Below are positions 36,046 to 47,140 of a DNA stretch of 64,000 bases, one piece after another (the stretch's first letter is position 1; every line of letters starts with the position of its first letter). The notes under the pieces are model-generated. The model searched no databases. It saw only the letters and a program-made list of their open reading frames with translations, and was not told the origin of the DNA. The DNA is from Isoetes taiwanensis (taxonomy: Eukaryota; Streptophyta; Lycopodiopsida; Isoetales; Isoetaceae), in the NCBI GenBank assembly GCA_021234155.1, contig JAJEKV010000087.1:2024465-2088464 (forward strand). The letters run 5' to 3'. The position numbers and the translations under genes were made by a program.

Positions 36046-38953
36046 ACATCTAAGGAGTTCGATCCTTATGACACAAAAATCTGTGGCCATTCTCTTGGAA
36101 TTAAGGCCGAGCATTCAAGACATGGCTTATGAGCGAGGGCGGAGGACGAAACCTCTTCCCCTTCGCCCTCTTTATAGACATGGCGAGAAAACCACAAACA
36201 AATACAATGCCGGGGAAGAAACCACGGTACGCCTTACCTATCTCTTCTTCAACAATACTCCACCTCTGGCTCCTTCCAACACGCTGACCCGAGCTTATCC
36301 ACCGGCTCAAAAGGAAACACCGTGTGCTGACACATACAAGCGGCTCAGCCATCCACAGGCGCCCAAAGGAAAACTGACGATTCCGGCCAACCAAGCATCA
36401 GGACCTCAATATACTTTAATGTATTCTAGGGTTAGAATCTCGGTTACCCGCCGTCGGCAAAATCTACAGTCCTCACATCTGAATACCCCCATCAAACATT
36501 TGGAAATCTTATGTTATCTCTAATATATAGTGCAATATGGAATGGTTAATGATAGCTAATTGTTTAAATATTATTGGTTAGACTTATGCACGCGTGTAAA
36601 GCTCTTAAAATTTTTAGAAATGGATTTGTTCTAGAAGTTTCTTTGTCACGGTCAGAAGATGCTAGAAGCTTCAAAACAAGTTCGAAATCCTCCGGGATTC
36701 TCCAGCCCGATATAAAGAGAGGCTTTATTGATAAGGTTAAGGTTTGTTGCCATTTGTTTAGTGCGACTTTGGGAGCTTTTAATGGCCGGCATGTCTTGGA
36801 TTATGGTACATGGCTGGAAGGCTGCGATGATTTAGACAGAGGAGCAAGATTTTTGGTATGTATAGATGCGGATTTACTTTCCTCTCATCAAAGCGGCCCG
36901 GTTTGAACATGAAGTTCTGGCGTAGAAGGCATGCTGCTTGGGGGCAACAATGAAGAAAATGGGGATTGAGTTTCTTGGTTTAGTTGAAGTGGAGAGGATT
37001 TCAAAGGTTAGAGTTTTTGCAAGTCGTTGGATTTTCTTGGATTGAAGCGGCCCGAGATGCTTGTGTGGAGTAAGGTATTGTCGAGCGTATCCGCAATACC
37101 GGTTTAGAAGATTACTTGATGTGCGGTGATTCTAAAGAACGTCTTTGGTTTGAGTTTTGATTGGTTTCAAAATTTGTGAGGATTCAAGTGTCATCGGTTG
37201 TGGTTTGCTTCTCCTATGAGATATTTTGGATTCCGACATCACAATGGTATTGGAGTTTTTCAAAATTTAAATTTTGAATCTGGTGTCACAAAATAGAGGC
37301 TGGGGTTCTTGGCATAAATAACTCTGAAATGATTGGGCTTCATCTTTGTTGATATAAAAGGAAAAGTGAAGCGTCCATGGCTTGAACTAAGCGATTTTTC
37401 TCTGGTAGATTGATGGCGTCCAATCTTAGGAGATTTTTGGGTTTTGAACATGCACAAGGGAATGGGAAGCCGAGAATTCCAACTGCTGAAATCGGCAATG
37501 TAATCACCGGGGAGCTCTGAGGTGTATTGGCACTATTGATGCTATTCTTGCATAAAATTTTGAAATATCAATATTCTGCATGCAAGGTCGCTGAAGGTAT
37601 ATTATAGATTTGGCATCACGCTCATGAAAGTTACGCGAATACGCGGGTATTATGATAATCGAGACTCTGCTTGATATCTGAGATCGATGAACATAAATTA
37701 ATCTTTGGGTTTGTTATGCTTCACTAAACTAAAGAATGAAGATCGAGGCTTTTGGCTTTGTACATTTGGATTGGTTCGATTTAAGCCTTTTCATCACTCT
37801 TTGAAGTCCTTATCTATGGGTTAGCGGCAAATATGCTATTAGCAAATGACCTCAAAAGATGGTCTTTGTGCCATTTTTTTGAGGATGGGTTGATTCCCAC
37901 AATGAAATTTGAGTTCAAACATGAAGTTTCTTCTCAATCGACTAATTGCTTCAATCTATTTGCGAGGGCAGGATAAAATCTCGATGTATAATTGCCAATT
38001 GGAAAAGGGATTTTAAGTTTCACGTGAGTCTATTCTATAGTATTAGTATATACAGAAATTTTGGAAAACTAGAGTAACACATGTTGATTGCGCAGTGAGC
38101 TTCTATCTTAGGCCAACCTTGGCCGTAGTTCGAGTTAAATTTTTGCTATTTTTGACCCGAGGCTTGCCACATTACAGTGAAACCGGCTATGAATAATCTC
38201 TAGTTTCACGTTTGTTATCTCTGCTGCGTTACGCAAATATGATATTGCTCTTACAATGACTTCTTTCTGTGCCAAACCACGAGTACGACAAGCGATCCGA
38301 GGAGTCCTCCAACTTGCCATTATATTGTATTAATTAGATGAAGTGAAACTCATACGTACATGTTTCTTATGGTGTAGTAGCAATTTCTTTGTTGATATAC
38401 ATATAGGTAGCGATGGTGAAGCGTGTTTATACATTAGTCTCTGAATTAAAATCAGCGGCAAAAGCCGTAATGGAAACTCATGGAGTTATTTTTCAGCGAG
38501 TTATTTTCAACGATCCATTTTGGCTCTGAATGGAACCACATCTTTGAACAATGATCGCGTCCGATTGTATATGCCTCCATGTAAGGAAGAGTTGAATGCC
38601 CATTTCGAACTTTGTTGTACTTTGGAGCCTCATGCATTTGTTTTACGTACTTCTCTATGCTTAGGATAAAAATGGCTTTGATAAGTCTAATTTCTTACAA
38701 TTTTATTTTCTTTTACAATTTGATGATACTTAGATGCGGCTCACTCATTTGTCAAAAATTAAAACACGTAAACCCGGCAAATCTGTAAATAGCGATTATC
38801 TCAAATAGCAGGTTCATGCCTAATAACAATTTCATGCCTTAACAATTTCATGCCTATGGGGCGTAGGATTAGCCACCAAATTTTGTAAGATTGCCTATAT
38901 ATGGGAAGAATGCTCATGCATGGCAAGCTTAGAGTTGACTCTTGCTAGTTGTT
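36046..38953. other. Gene-free
   Basis: Several frames of 60-150 codons cross here on both strands (for example 36068-36523 and 36574-36906), but their composition is not gene-like and I recognise no domain. Confidence 0.3.
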
Positions 38954-39047
38954 AGTCTTTCAAATAAAAACATCTCTTTAGGTGAGCTGCTTTCGAGAGG
39001 TGAAAATTATAATTTTAAGTCTTTCAAATAAAAACATCTCTTTAGGT
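38954..39047 (+). repeat. Perfect 30-base direct repeat
   Basis: The block beginning agtctttcaaataaaaacat occurs identically at 38954-38983 and 39018-39047, 34 bases apart. Perfect identity in an otherwise decayed region suggests a recent slippage or insertion event. Confidence 0.8.
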
Positions 39048-39603
39048 AGGCTTGAGTAAAAATACATTTTTAGATGTGAAGACATCGAGAAAAATGGAAA
39101 TGCATCCGGGGGATAATGGAGCGCAACCATTCTAGCGAATGGGGATCAATCATGTTTGGTGGAATGCATTTCAAAGGATACCTCTTGTAAAACTCTAAAT
39201 TTTGCATTGTTATATATCTTGCAAAGAGTCATCTTGAGCACATAATATACAAAAGTGTATTTTGAGAACATTTTGAAAGATGCATTTTCCCAGCATTAGC
39301 AACTCTATTGGAATGTCCATATTTGTGCATGATGAAATGATGACATCCTATGTAGCTACATCAATCATCAAATGTCAACTCTAAAGTTGCACATGAAGCT
39401 CCTTAACACCTGCTCCTTAGATTGTTATAGACGCTATTGATAATGCCCTAGGGCAAAATGAGCCGCCATTGATAGCTAAGTTATGACTATTTTAGGCATT
39501 GTTAAGGAGATAACACCACGGCCTAGTTAATGGGAGTAAAATTCTCGAGGCAATATGTACCGGGAATGATGATGATGCTCAAGACCGATTGCCATTGCAT
39601 GTG

Positions 39604-39798
39604 TCAAGTAATGGAAAATGTAGCAAAATAGAGGTTGAAGGATTTGGCTAGGAAATTGGTCAATTGAATGCAAAACCCCACTCCACAAAATAGTGGAATG
39701 TAGTACAATCTAAACATTGTCCAACTAATAGAAAATGTAGCAAAATGGGAGGTTGAAAAAATTGGTCAGCAGAATACAAAACCCTCTGGACAAAATAG
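39604..39798 (+). repeat. Tandem duplication, ~119-base unit
   Basis: Two copies share taatggaaaatgtagcaaaa/taatagaaaatgtagcaaaa, gaggttga, aattggtca and caaaac-cc...acaaaatag. Confidence 0.7.
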
Positions 39799-40348
39799 TT
39801 AGTTTAGAAATGTCATAGTGCTTCCTAAGCATGTATTTATTTACTACTTTTCTATTATGAAATACCTATATACTCATATAGCTACTCGAAAATCATCTTC
39901 CAAATATGCAGTACCTATTTCAAAACAACATGGCGGTGACAACCTTAGCGACAAATCTTAATAAATATAACATTTCCTAATTTGTTACATTATGGCTTTT
40001 TGGCCGTGGATTGCAACATGTGGGAGTATTCCCTCCTTAAATCGAGCGGTACAAAATGGGTCTTTGCAAGTCAAACACACTTGTTGGCGGGCAAAGACCA
40101 TTACATAAAGTATTTTCAATGCAATGTCTGATCTGATGGGAAAACAATAAGTAGAGCACGGGGAGTCGGACGAGGATATCCAATGCCCATGCCTTGCAGA
40201 GGTGTTCCCGCGTTAGAGGCCCATGTATAGGAGCCAAAAGCCAGACACATGCATTATTTCGACTCAAGATCCAGGTTGTCAATGGCATGCATCGATCCTA
40301 TACATGGCTCTTCGTTCTGAAACCAACAAACCGCGATTAGTTAGTGAG
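39799..40348. other. Intergenic; no gene seen
   Basis: The 83-codon minus-strand frame at 40037-40288 has no recognisable motif. Confidence 0.3.
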
Positions 40349-40445
40349 CTTGGGAATTGAACCTAGCGCAGTACCAATGCTCATCGAGGCATAAAGGGAG
40401 ATCGATGCAGAGTCCCTTATGCCGAGGACAAAGCCCTCTTCAACC
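40349..40445 (-). repeat. Short tRNA-like repeat with hairpin, copy 2
   Basis: On the minus strand: cctcggcataaggga paired imperfectly with tccctttatgcctcg, then gatgagcattggtactgc and aggttcaattccc. The order hairpin, gatgagcat, B-box-like ggttcaattcc is the same as in 34385-34500, while the bases inside the stem differ. Confidence 0.5.
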
Positions 40446-41659
40446 CTATAGATGTTAGTAAGCAAATGGAAAGGCATAAAACATGTGTACAAGACATAGC
40501 ATGAAGCCAGCGAGGAGTTCACATATTCCATTTCGGAGAATGTACATGTGATGCAGAGATTACGCTTATCAAAGCTGCATAAACAAAACAACGCAAACAC
40601 AATAGAAGAAGAGCGCCTAGTTCTGGGCTGTCGGATGTAGCCCCACGATCCACGGCATCAAGGTCATAGGATTTCACAGATCAGCAAAGGACACAGCCAA
40701 GCTCATGTGTGAGACCTCAAAACTGCTTGATTCCAGGATAATGGGGCATCAGGCTGCTCCCCATGCCAGTGGACATCTGTGAGTCGATGCATCACATAAA
40801 AGCTAATTCGGCTACCTCTCCCGGGATCTGAGGGAAGCTGACTATTGACTCTTGTCACATTCCAACACGGATCTTGGTCAAAATTCCTTCCTTGTAAACA
40901 TCTGTCCCCTGGGAGCATAAACCTCTCTGGTTGGGCGGGGAATCCTCAATCCAGTGCTTATGAAGATGGACCTATGCTCCACCGGCCAGGTATTTGGTCT
41001 CCCGGAAGATTGCCATGGTCTCTCCCATCCTATCCTGCAACAACTTATTCACGAATACAAAGACATGTTGGAATAAACCAAAACACGGATAGAAATAAAG
41101 GCGTACATGCAACAACAAAACAACGGGTTAATAGCTGTAATACGTATGATCCCCGGTGTGGATGGGGATATAATTAGCACCATGTCGAGGATTTCAACAT
41201 CGGGGTTGTCACGATGGATCATGGATATCCTGGAAATTGAAGTCCATCTCATCGGGGGCTGAGTCATCCCAATATCGTGGCCCCGGCCCTTTTTAGTTCA
41301 AGCAGGCACAACACCAAGAGAAGACCAAGCGAGGGAATTGTTCTCTGTCGGTGACGTACAATGGTAGGATTCAACAAGACCCTCAGCTACGGACCCTGTT
41401 CGTTCATGGCTGATGTGGGGATCAAGCTAACATTAGGAGTATATTTCGCTTCTCGGCATTCTCAGTTGTGAGCGATCAAACTATAGGGGTAATTTAAGCC
41501 CGTTTCCTTGATAGAACACAAAGTGGGCATCCTTGTTGAGAAGGTTTCTATTATCCAACACACAAAGATTCTTAGTGCCCCAACCCCCACCTCGTGCGTC
41601 TTTTTTCTTTCTCAATCATACTCCTCGGATATATTGTGCAGAGTAGCCGGGGGAAGTAT
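40446..41659. other. Repeat-like, no gene recognised
   Basis: Part of this stretch may continue the dispersed repeat at 41660-41965 upstream, but frames are broken and unrecognised. Confidence 0.3.
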
Positions 41660-41965
41660 GTACTTTCCCTATATCCTTCATGCGGTACCCTAACATACCC
41701 TCGAAACAATGCAATCATTTGTTCTTCAGGGCCTTGCATACTAAGACTTAGCGAGGCTTAGAGGCCAATTGAACTCCTCTTGATTAGCATCATTCAAGGC
41801 CTTGGGATTCACAATAGCGGGCTCTAAGGGCCCGGCTGGACATGGAGGTGATAGGATCCCTCTCAAAGACAGCTAAATTGACCAATACACGATGCCCGAG
41901 CGAAGACATGGCATCAAAAAGCCCGAGACACGTCCGGGCGGAACAAGGCCAAGGTATGAGAGGCA
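41660..41965 (-). repeat. Unclassified dispersed repeat, copy 2
   Basis: Second copy of the 35730-36045 unit. A minus-strand frame of 153 codons (41790-42251) overlaps it but does not correspond frame for frame to copy 1, so it is probably not a conserved protein. Confidence 0.45.
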
Positions 41966-43667
41966 TCTCGACATCCCGATACATGCAAGATGGAGATAGC
42001 GCGAGGGCATGGTGGTCTGGTGCAATGGGACTCGATTCATTTAGCCCGGACCACCCATTTGCTTTAGGCTTCAGGCAGCCCTCCTCATAGAGACATGATG
42101 AACAAGTGCACAAGCGAAACAAACAAGCGAGGCAGCGTAACCTCGATGTGGCTACAGTGAATGCATGCTGCAGCCACCCATGCCTCATATAACAGAAGAA
42201 CGTCGGCAAGACGTCATCTACAAAAACGAATGGCCTTGTGCTCGCTGACACACCGCACTAACCCGGTAAGCCACATGATCGGCGGATTCACTTGTCATTT
42301 TTGATAGCCGCTCATGCAGTGGAGCCCTCCTCGATCCGATTTTGCTCCACCTCCATCTTTGAACCAATCCACATCTCAGACCACTCCACGTAGGTTTCTA
42401 AAAAGCATCCTAGATGCCAGCATCACCAATATACGTATTTGCATACCAATATCTGGCCCAACCTTAAACAATTTTATGTAACAAAAATACCAATTCTGAT
42501 CGGGGCCACATTATGGCATGCAGAAGACTATTTCCTACCCTTTATTTAACGTTTCAATAGTTATAATAAAACTTATTCCATAGAACTTGCTGTCTTTAAG
42601 GCTAAAATGTCCATAGTGGAACCAATTCAAAATTAGCAATGACATTCGTCCAACATGGAATAGATTAAGGGAAGTGTCGGGAGCATCAATCTCAGAATAG
42701 AAATTGTTGTTAGGTTTGTATTCTGCTTCATGGCCATCAAAGTAAGAAGATAACTATGCCTTTGTGTAAAGGATGGCTTCTGTGGCTCATTTGAAAGAGA
42801 CGAAGAATATTTGTTTTTACGCAACCTTATAGTCATCAATCCAATTTACTACCATCCTTGAAGGCCAAATTGCAACAATACCTTGCAACGTTTAGAGACG
42901 AAGGGTGGGCGACCCAAGTCTACGAAATCTTTCTATCTTATATTGAATGTCCGGATGGTTATCTCTACATAAGCATTTTGGCTATGTAGGTGAATGATAT
43001 CACTCGACTCATATATGTAACTTTTGTTCTTCTGGACATATATTTTGATCCTTCAACGAGAAAAAAAAAATAGCATGGACCCCATTCACATTCTTCATAC
43101 AACACAAGAAGTCCATATTAGTTGATCGTCCGCGGAGACCCTATGGGACACAAATGACGGATACAACAAGCATCTTATTGCTAGGTTAGATAAACCCCTA
43201 CCCCAAAGGGTTTTTGAGGGAAAAACCTTGGCAGTAATAGATGTATTGAGAGACTGTACAATGATACATTTTAATCTCAGTGTTGTGTTTGAGGACATAA
43301 TTGATTATGTGCATCCATGATCTCTTGGGGAAAAGATCCTAACAAACCCACTGAGGTTATGTTCAACAGCGCATGAAGCAGATGGCTAGGCAGAATCAAT
43401 CAACTCAGTATAGTGGGCTCGGATGTGATTGAATGTTGGACATTGCTGCAGTGTGTGGCATTTGTCTTCAATGGCGTGCCTTGGTGGCAACAGTGGCAGA
43501 GTCTATCCTCACACGCCTCTCGAGCCCATCTGCATGTCTCAATTCGTGCGCGTTGTGCACCTGTGTGAATTGATACTATCAACCTGTACTTTTTCAATGA
43601 CAAATGTGTACGCAGATAGCGTATGGACCCCATGTAAGCATTAGGTTGATCTAAGTCATCTAAAAAC
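41966..43667. other. Intergenic; no gene seen
   Basis: No recognised gene, RNA or repeat. Confidence 0.3.
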
Positions 43668-43880
43668 GAGAGGCGCCCATAGGCACCAATATACGATCCA
43701 GGACATAGTATGGACAGATCCGACAATGGAGGTAGTTCAGGGCGCACCTCGTTTAGACTATAACCGAAATGAGAGGCGCTCAGGGGCACCAACATACGAT
43801 CCGAGTCATAAGATGGATGGATCTGTGATGACCGAGATAGTCCAGGGCACACCCTCTTTAGAATAGGTAGCACAATGCTG
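43668..43880 (+). repeat. Repeat Q, tandem copies 1 and 2
   Basis: Two units (43668-43758 and 43771-43880, period 103). Each runs gagaggcgc-ca, ggcaccaa-atacgatcc, ggatggatct or equivalent, ag-tagt-cagggc and acctcgtttaga or equivalent. Three more copies are at 53177-53276, 53817-53912 and 54247-54338, all in this orientation. Confidence 0.75.
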
Positions 43881-43903
43881 TCTCATCTAGAGTTGAACAT
43901 ATT

Positions 43904-44446
43904 GTGACTCCCTCATTTAGGGTTTACCCTATACTTTTTTCTTTTGTGATTCCTAGTTCTGAATTGTCCACTATTACCTCCTCAATTGTTGTACCTCCTG
44001 CTATAGCTTTATCTCCCACCGTATTATCTGCTCTTCCATCCCAAGAGCCCTCTCTTGATATTGTGTCATTTAGTATGTCTGATAATGTCTCAAGCGACAT
44101 GGATGTGATAGAATTATCTTTCTTGAATCTAGCTATTGTGGCTCCATCTATGACATCCCCTTTTGTATTTTAGTCTTTCACCATTTTTATAGATTCCTAA
44201 GATTGTTACGGAGCATGGTGATGGTTGGAAATTTGTTATGCTCAAGAAGGCAGCTAGGAAGAAGTGATCTTCAGCAGTCGTGGGTGAGTTAGAGAATAGT
44301 CATAGTAAATGAATATCTGAGATGTACAGGTAGCCTTGCACAGAGGGACATTTTCTCCCTTTGAGTTTTTCACATGTCTCTCAGCCTATTGTACTTTTCT
44401 CTCTAATTGATAATGATATTTATCTCTCGTCCTTAAAAAAAGAAAA
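43904..44446 (+). mobile_element. Possible retrotransposon 3' end
   Basis: An 89-codon Ser/Pro/acid-rich frame (43904-44173) is followed, in another frame, by PKIVTEHGDGWKFVMLKK and ARKK-stop (ends 44268). About 180 bases later comes ccttaaaaaaagaaaa. The basic GWxxVxxKK ending and the A-rich tail recall ORF1 ends of plant non-LTR elements. The evidence is thin. Confidence 0.3.
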
Positions 44447-44449
44447 TAG

Positions 44450-44770
44450 GGATTTCCATGGATATTTGATATAGATGCAATCACCATTCCTGAGACCGTA
44501 GACCATATCACTAAAGCAATTTGAATAGGTTATTATAGAAAATATTATAAATTCAATAGAAAAAACAACCATGATGTTAGCTTGTCGGTTACATTGGTCA
44601 AAGCATTTTGATTAGGATTTGGTATAGGTTCGAGTCTCCGTATTTCATATTGCAAAAACTTATGCGAACACGTATAGAGATGAGTCCCTATATTTCATAT
44701 TTCGACAATTTAGGCAAACTTGTATTTCATATCTCAAACGCATAGGCATCTTTAATTTTAAGTAACGACT
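44450..44770 (+). repeat. tRNA-like composite repeat S, copy 1
   Basis: A unit also present at 53588-53912 and 54022-54338. It holds an A-box-like tagcttgtcgg (44578-44588) and a B-box-like ggttcgagtct (44627-44637) at tRNA-like spacing, then tatttcatat blocks and a cataggc-like block. The lead-in ttccatggatatttgatat...cctgagaccgtagaccatat recurs before copy 3. A tRNA-derived SINE is likely. It is not a working tRNA, as I cannot form an acceptor stem. Confidence 0.5.
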
Positions 44771-46837
44771 AGAAACGTGTGTCCGGCGATGCCGGGCATT
44801 AATCTTGGATGTGTGTAATGGGTAGACGTTATAGAGTAAAGAGTTATAAATGTAATCACATCCATACATCTAATATAAGGCCAAAAGTCAGGCATTAGCC
44901 ATGCGCGCATGCATGAAATCCAATTTATAGTCAACATAATAGAAATTGAAGTGCAGTAAAAATTTGGATATTGGCATCATAGGCACATGTAAGTTGATAT
45001 ACATAATGGAATCAAAGTTGTACATTGATAAGGTTATGGCTATGGTGGAGCAATAGTAAATGTGTGTAATAGTAGGCACACGTGGTGGCACATGTTGACA
45101 TATATAGAAATCCATCTATTGTCTGGTTTTTAGGTGGATTGTTGTTTCTATTTGTTGCAAATTTAGTTATTTTTGAAGAATTTAGTAGAAATGCTTTCCC
45201 AACCATAAAACAAATGCAAGAAAAAGACATCCTCATTGAATACAGAAGAAGATATATCAAATGTTCATTCAAACTCAGCGACCAACATGCATTGGTCTTG
45301 TACGGGTTAATGTACATGTTTCCAAATATTGGCTGATAGTACGTTGGATTGTGTTGGGTGTATAGTTCCCACCAAAGTGTGGCGAATTCTCATTAAATAA
45401 AATGCTCTTGTGGAGTTGAGAATTATTTACAATAGTCAAACTCTAATCTACTCTTATATAATTTATTCACACCAAGATTCGATTCCTTGATGCCTTAGAT
45501 TCCCGAGTGAGGGAAAAAATAGTAAAAAAAAATTTGCAAAATTATACGCTCGCGACAACTGAACCTTTGCCTTAGCTATCAGAGCGTCAGCTGCAGCTAT
45601 TCATTTGCCCGTAGCCCATGTGGTCTGCTAGGGTGGTAGGCTCTTAGGGTTCGGTGGTGATGGGCCCCTCCTCACTCCTCTGGCGGCTATTTTTTTTGGG
45701 GCACCGTACTACGGCTCCCTGTAAGCATAATCCGAGTCCGGCCCTTAGAGATTGCATAATCAAGCTCCACATGCGGGTCACGGGGATGGGGCTACTTAGG
45801 TGAGTTCCTCAAGTCCGAATCTCACGGACATCCAGTTTGATTTTCACCTTTGCTTTTGTTTCCATATGTAACATGCACGATTCACATTTGTTTCATCTCC
45901 GAGGGACTTGGGGAGAATACATATCGGTATGATTCTCGCCACTTTTGTTTCCAAGTTCCTAACCAAAGCGTTTATGAATTATGTTTAAAGAGTTTCTTTG
46001 GGACATTGCTTGTTCTGCCGGACAATCACGGTATCTTTGGTAGATCTTGTGAGCTTAGAACCCTGGACAAGCTTTTGAGGTAAATTTTATTGTGTATTAT
46101 CCTCTGAAAGAGAGGGCCAACTTTAGAGCTAGCATTGCTTGCCTTTGTATATACATCACGGAGAGGAACTTATCTCACATATCACGATGAGAACTCGAGT
46201 TCTATTTAGCGATCTTGTAAATATTAGGGCATAGTTTTAGAAATGCAAAGATACACGAGGGGGCATATAGTATAAGATTAAATCTTATCTTTACTTTCTA
46301 TTCATTTCCAAATGCACTTAAGATTTTTATAAATGTCCCTTCATTTTATAGGTCACGTAGAATCTTAAAATTACCAATATTCACATTCATCAACAAGTTG
46401 GATTATCCCATTATGACTGGAGCTCTGGGCCAGTTAAAGGAGGTTCGAATTGGCTCGTACCTGTCGGTGGCTTCACTATAGTTTAAGGCAATTATCTTTT
46501 TACGTAAGCAATAAAGATTGTTGTTGCATGAATAAACAAGCTATTAGGACCATAGTATGGTGCGATTAAAGTCTATGTACCTCTTGAAAAGCAACGAGGT
46601 TCGAGCCACCTTAAGATTTGTGTTGCAAATGCTCACATAAGAGTACATTGAAAGTGCATATTTGATCCATGGAGGCGGTTGAGTTACATGTTTCATTTTT
46701 TTCCCAACTTTTGTTGGCTTTTACGTGGAAACTCATATCTGATGGAGTTCCGACAACTTCACGGTAGCAATTTGGACTTGAGAGCGGGCATATGCTCAAC
46801 CTCCGATTAGATTTGGTTAAATTTTTATTAGAATAGT
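44771..46837. other. Intergenic; no gene seen
   Basis: The 84-codon frame at 45082-45336 contains one hydrophobic segment (WFLGGLLFLFVANLVIF) but no known motif and no supporting context. Confidence 0.3.
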
Positions 46838-47140
46838 TTTTTTTTTTTTTTTTTTGAAGGGCCGTCAAACTTTATTAATAACACTCCAAAATGTAATACA
46901 TGTCTGATCACCGGAGGCAGAATAAAAACCAGGTGGACAATCGGATCCAAGCGGGCGGAGCCCACCCATCTAAGCATGGCCAGTCAATGTGCAACAGATC
47001 CTAGGATTGAGCTCAAATAAATCAGGTTCAAGTTAAAAAGTTCGGTCCACGCGTGAAATACTCTACAGGATATCGGCCGGTCCAAAAAATGGGCATTATA
47101 AGGATTTGGGCGGTTGTCCTGGAATCCTAGATTTTCTATT
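46838..47140 (-). mobile_element. LINE 3' end with poly(A)
   Basis: The plus strand has about 18 consecutive T from 46838, then gaagggccgtcaaactttat. Read on the minus strand this is ...ataaagtttgacggcccttc followed by poly(A), the usual ending of plant L1-type LINEs. It resembles the end of the LINE at 58684. No protein part is recognisable, so the copy is 5'-truncated. The 5' limit is approximate. Confidence 0.55.

Noticed and set aside
36068-36523. 151-codon plus-strand open frame
   Set aside because: Composition and lack of any motif suggest chance; a competing frame is open on the other strand.
41790-42251. 153-codon minus-strand open frame
   Set aside because: It lies in a dispersed repeat whose other copy is not open in that frame, and it has no recognisable domain.
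43904-44173. 89-codon Ser/Pro-rich frame as a stand-alone gene
   Set aside because: It sits just ahead of a retrotransposon-like ending and A-rich tail, so it was treated as part of a possible element.
44578-44640. Genuine tRNA gene
   Set aside because: A- and B-box-like sequences are present but no acceptor stem or clean cloverleaf could be drawn.
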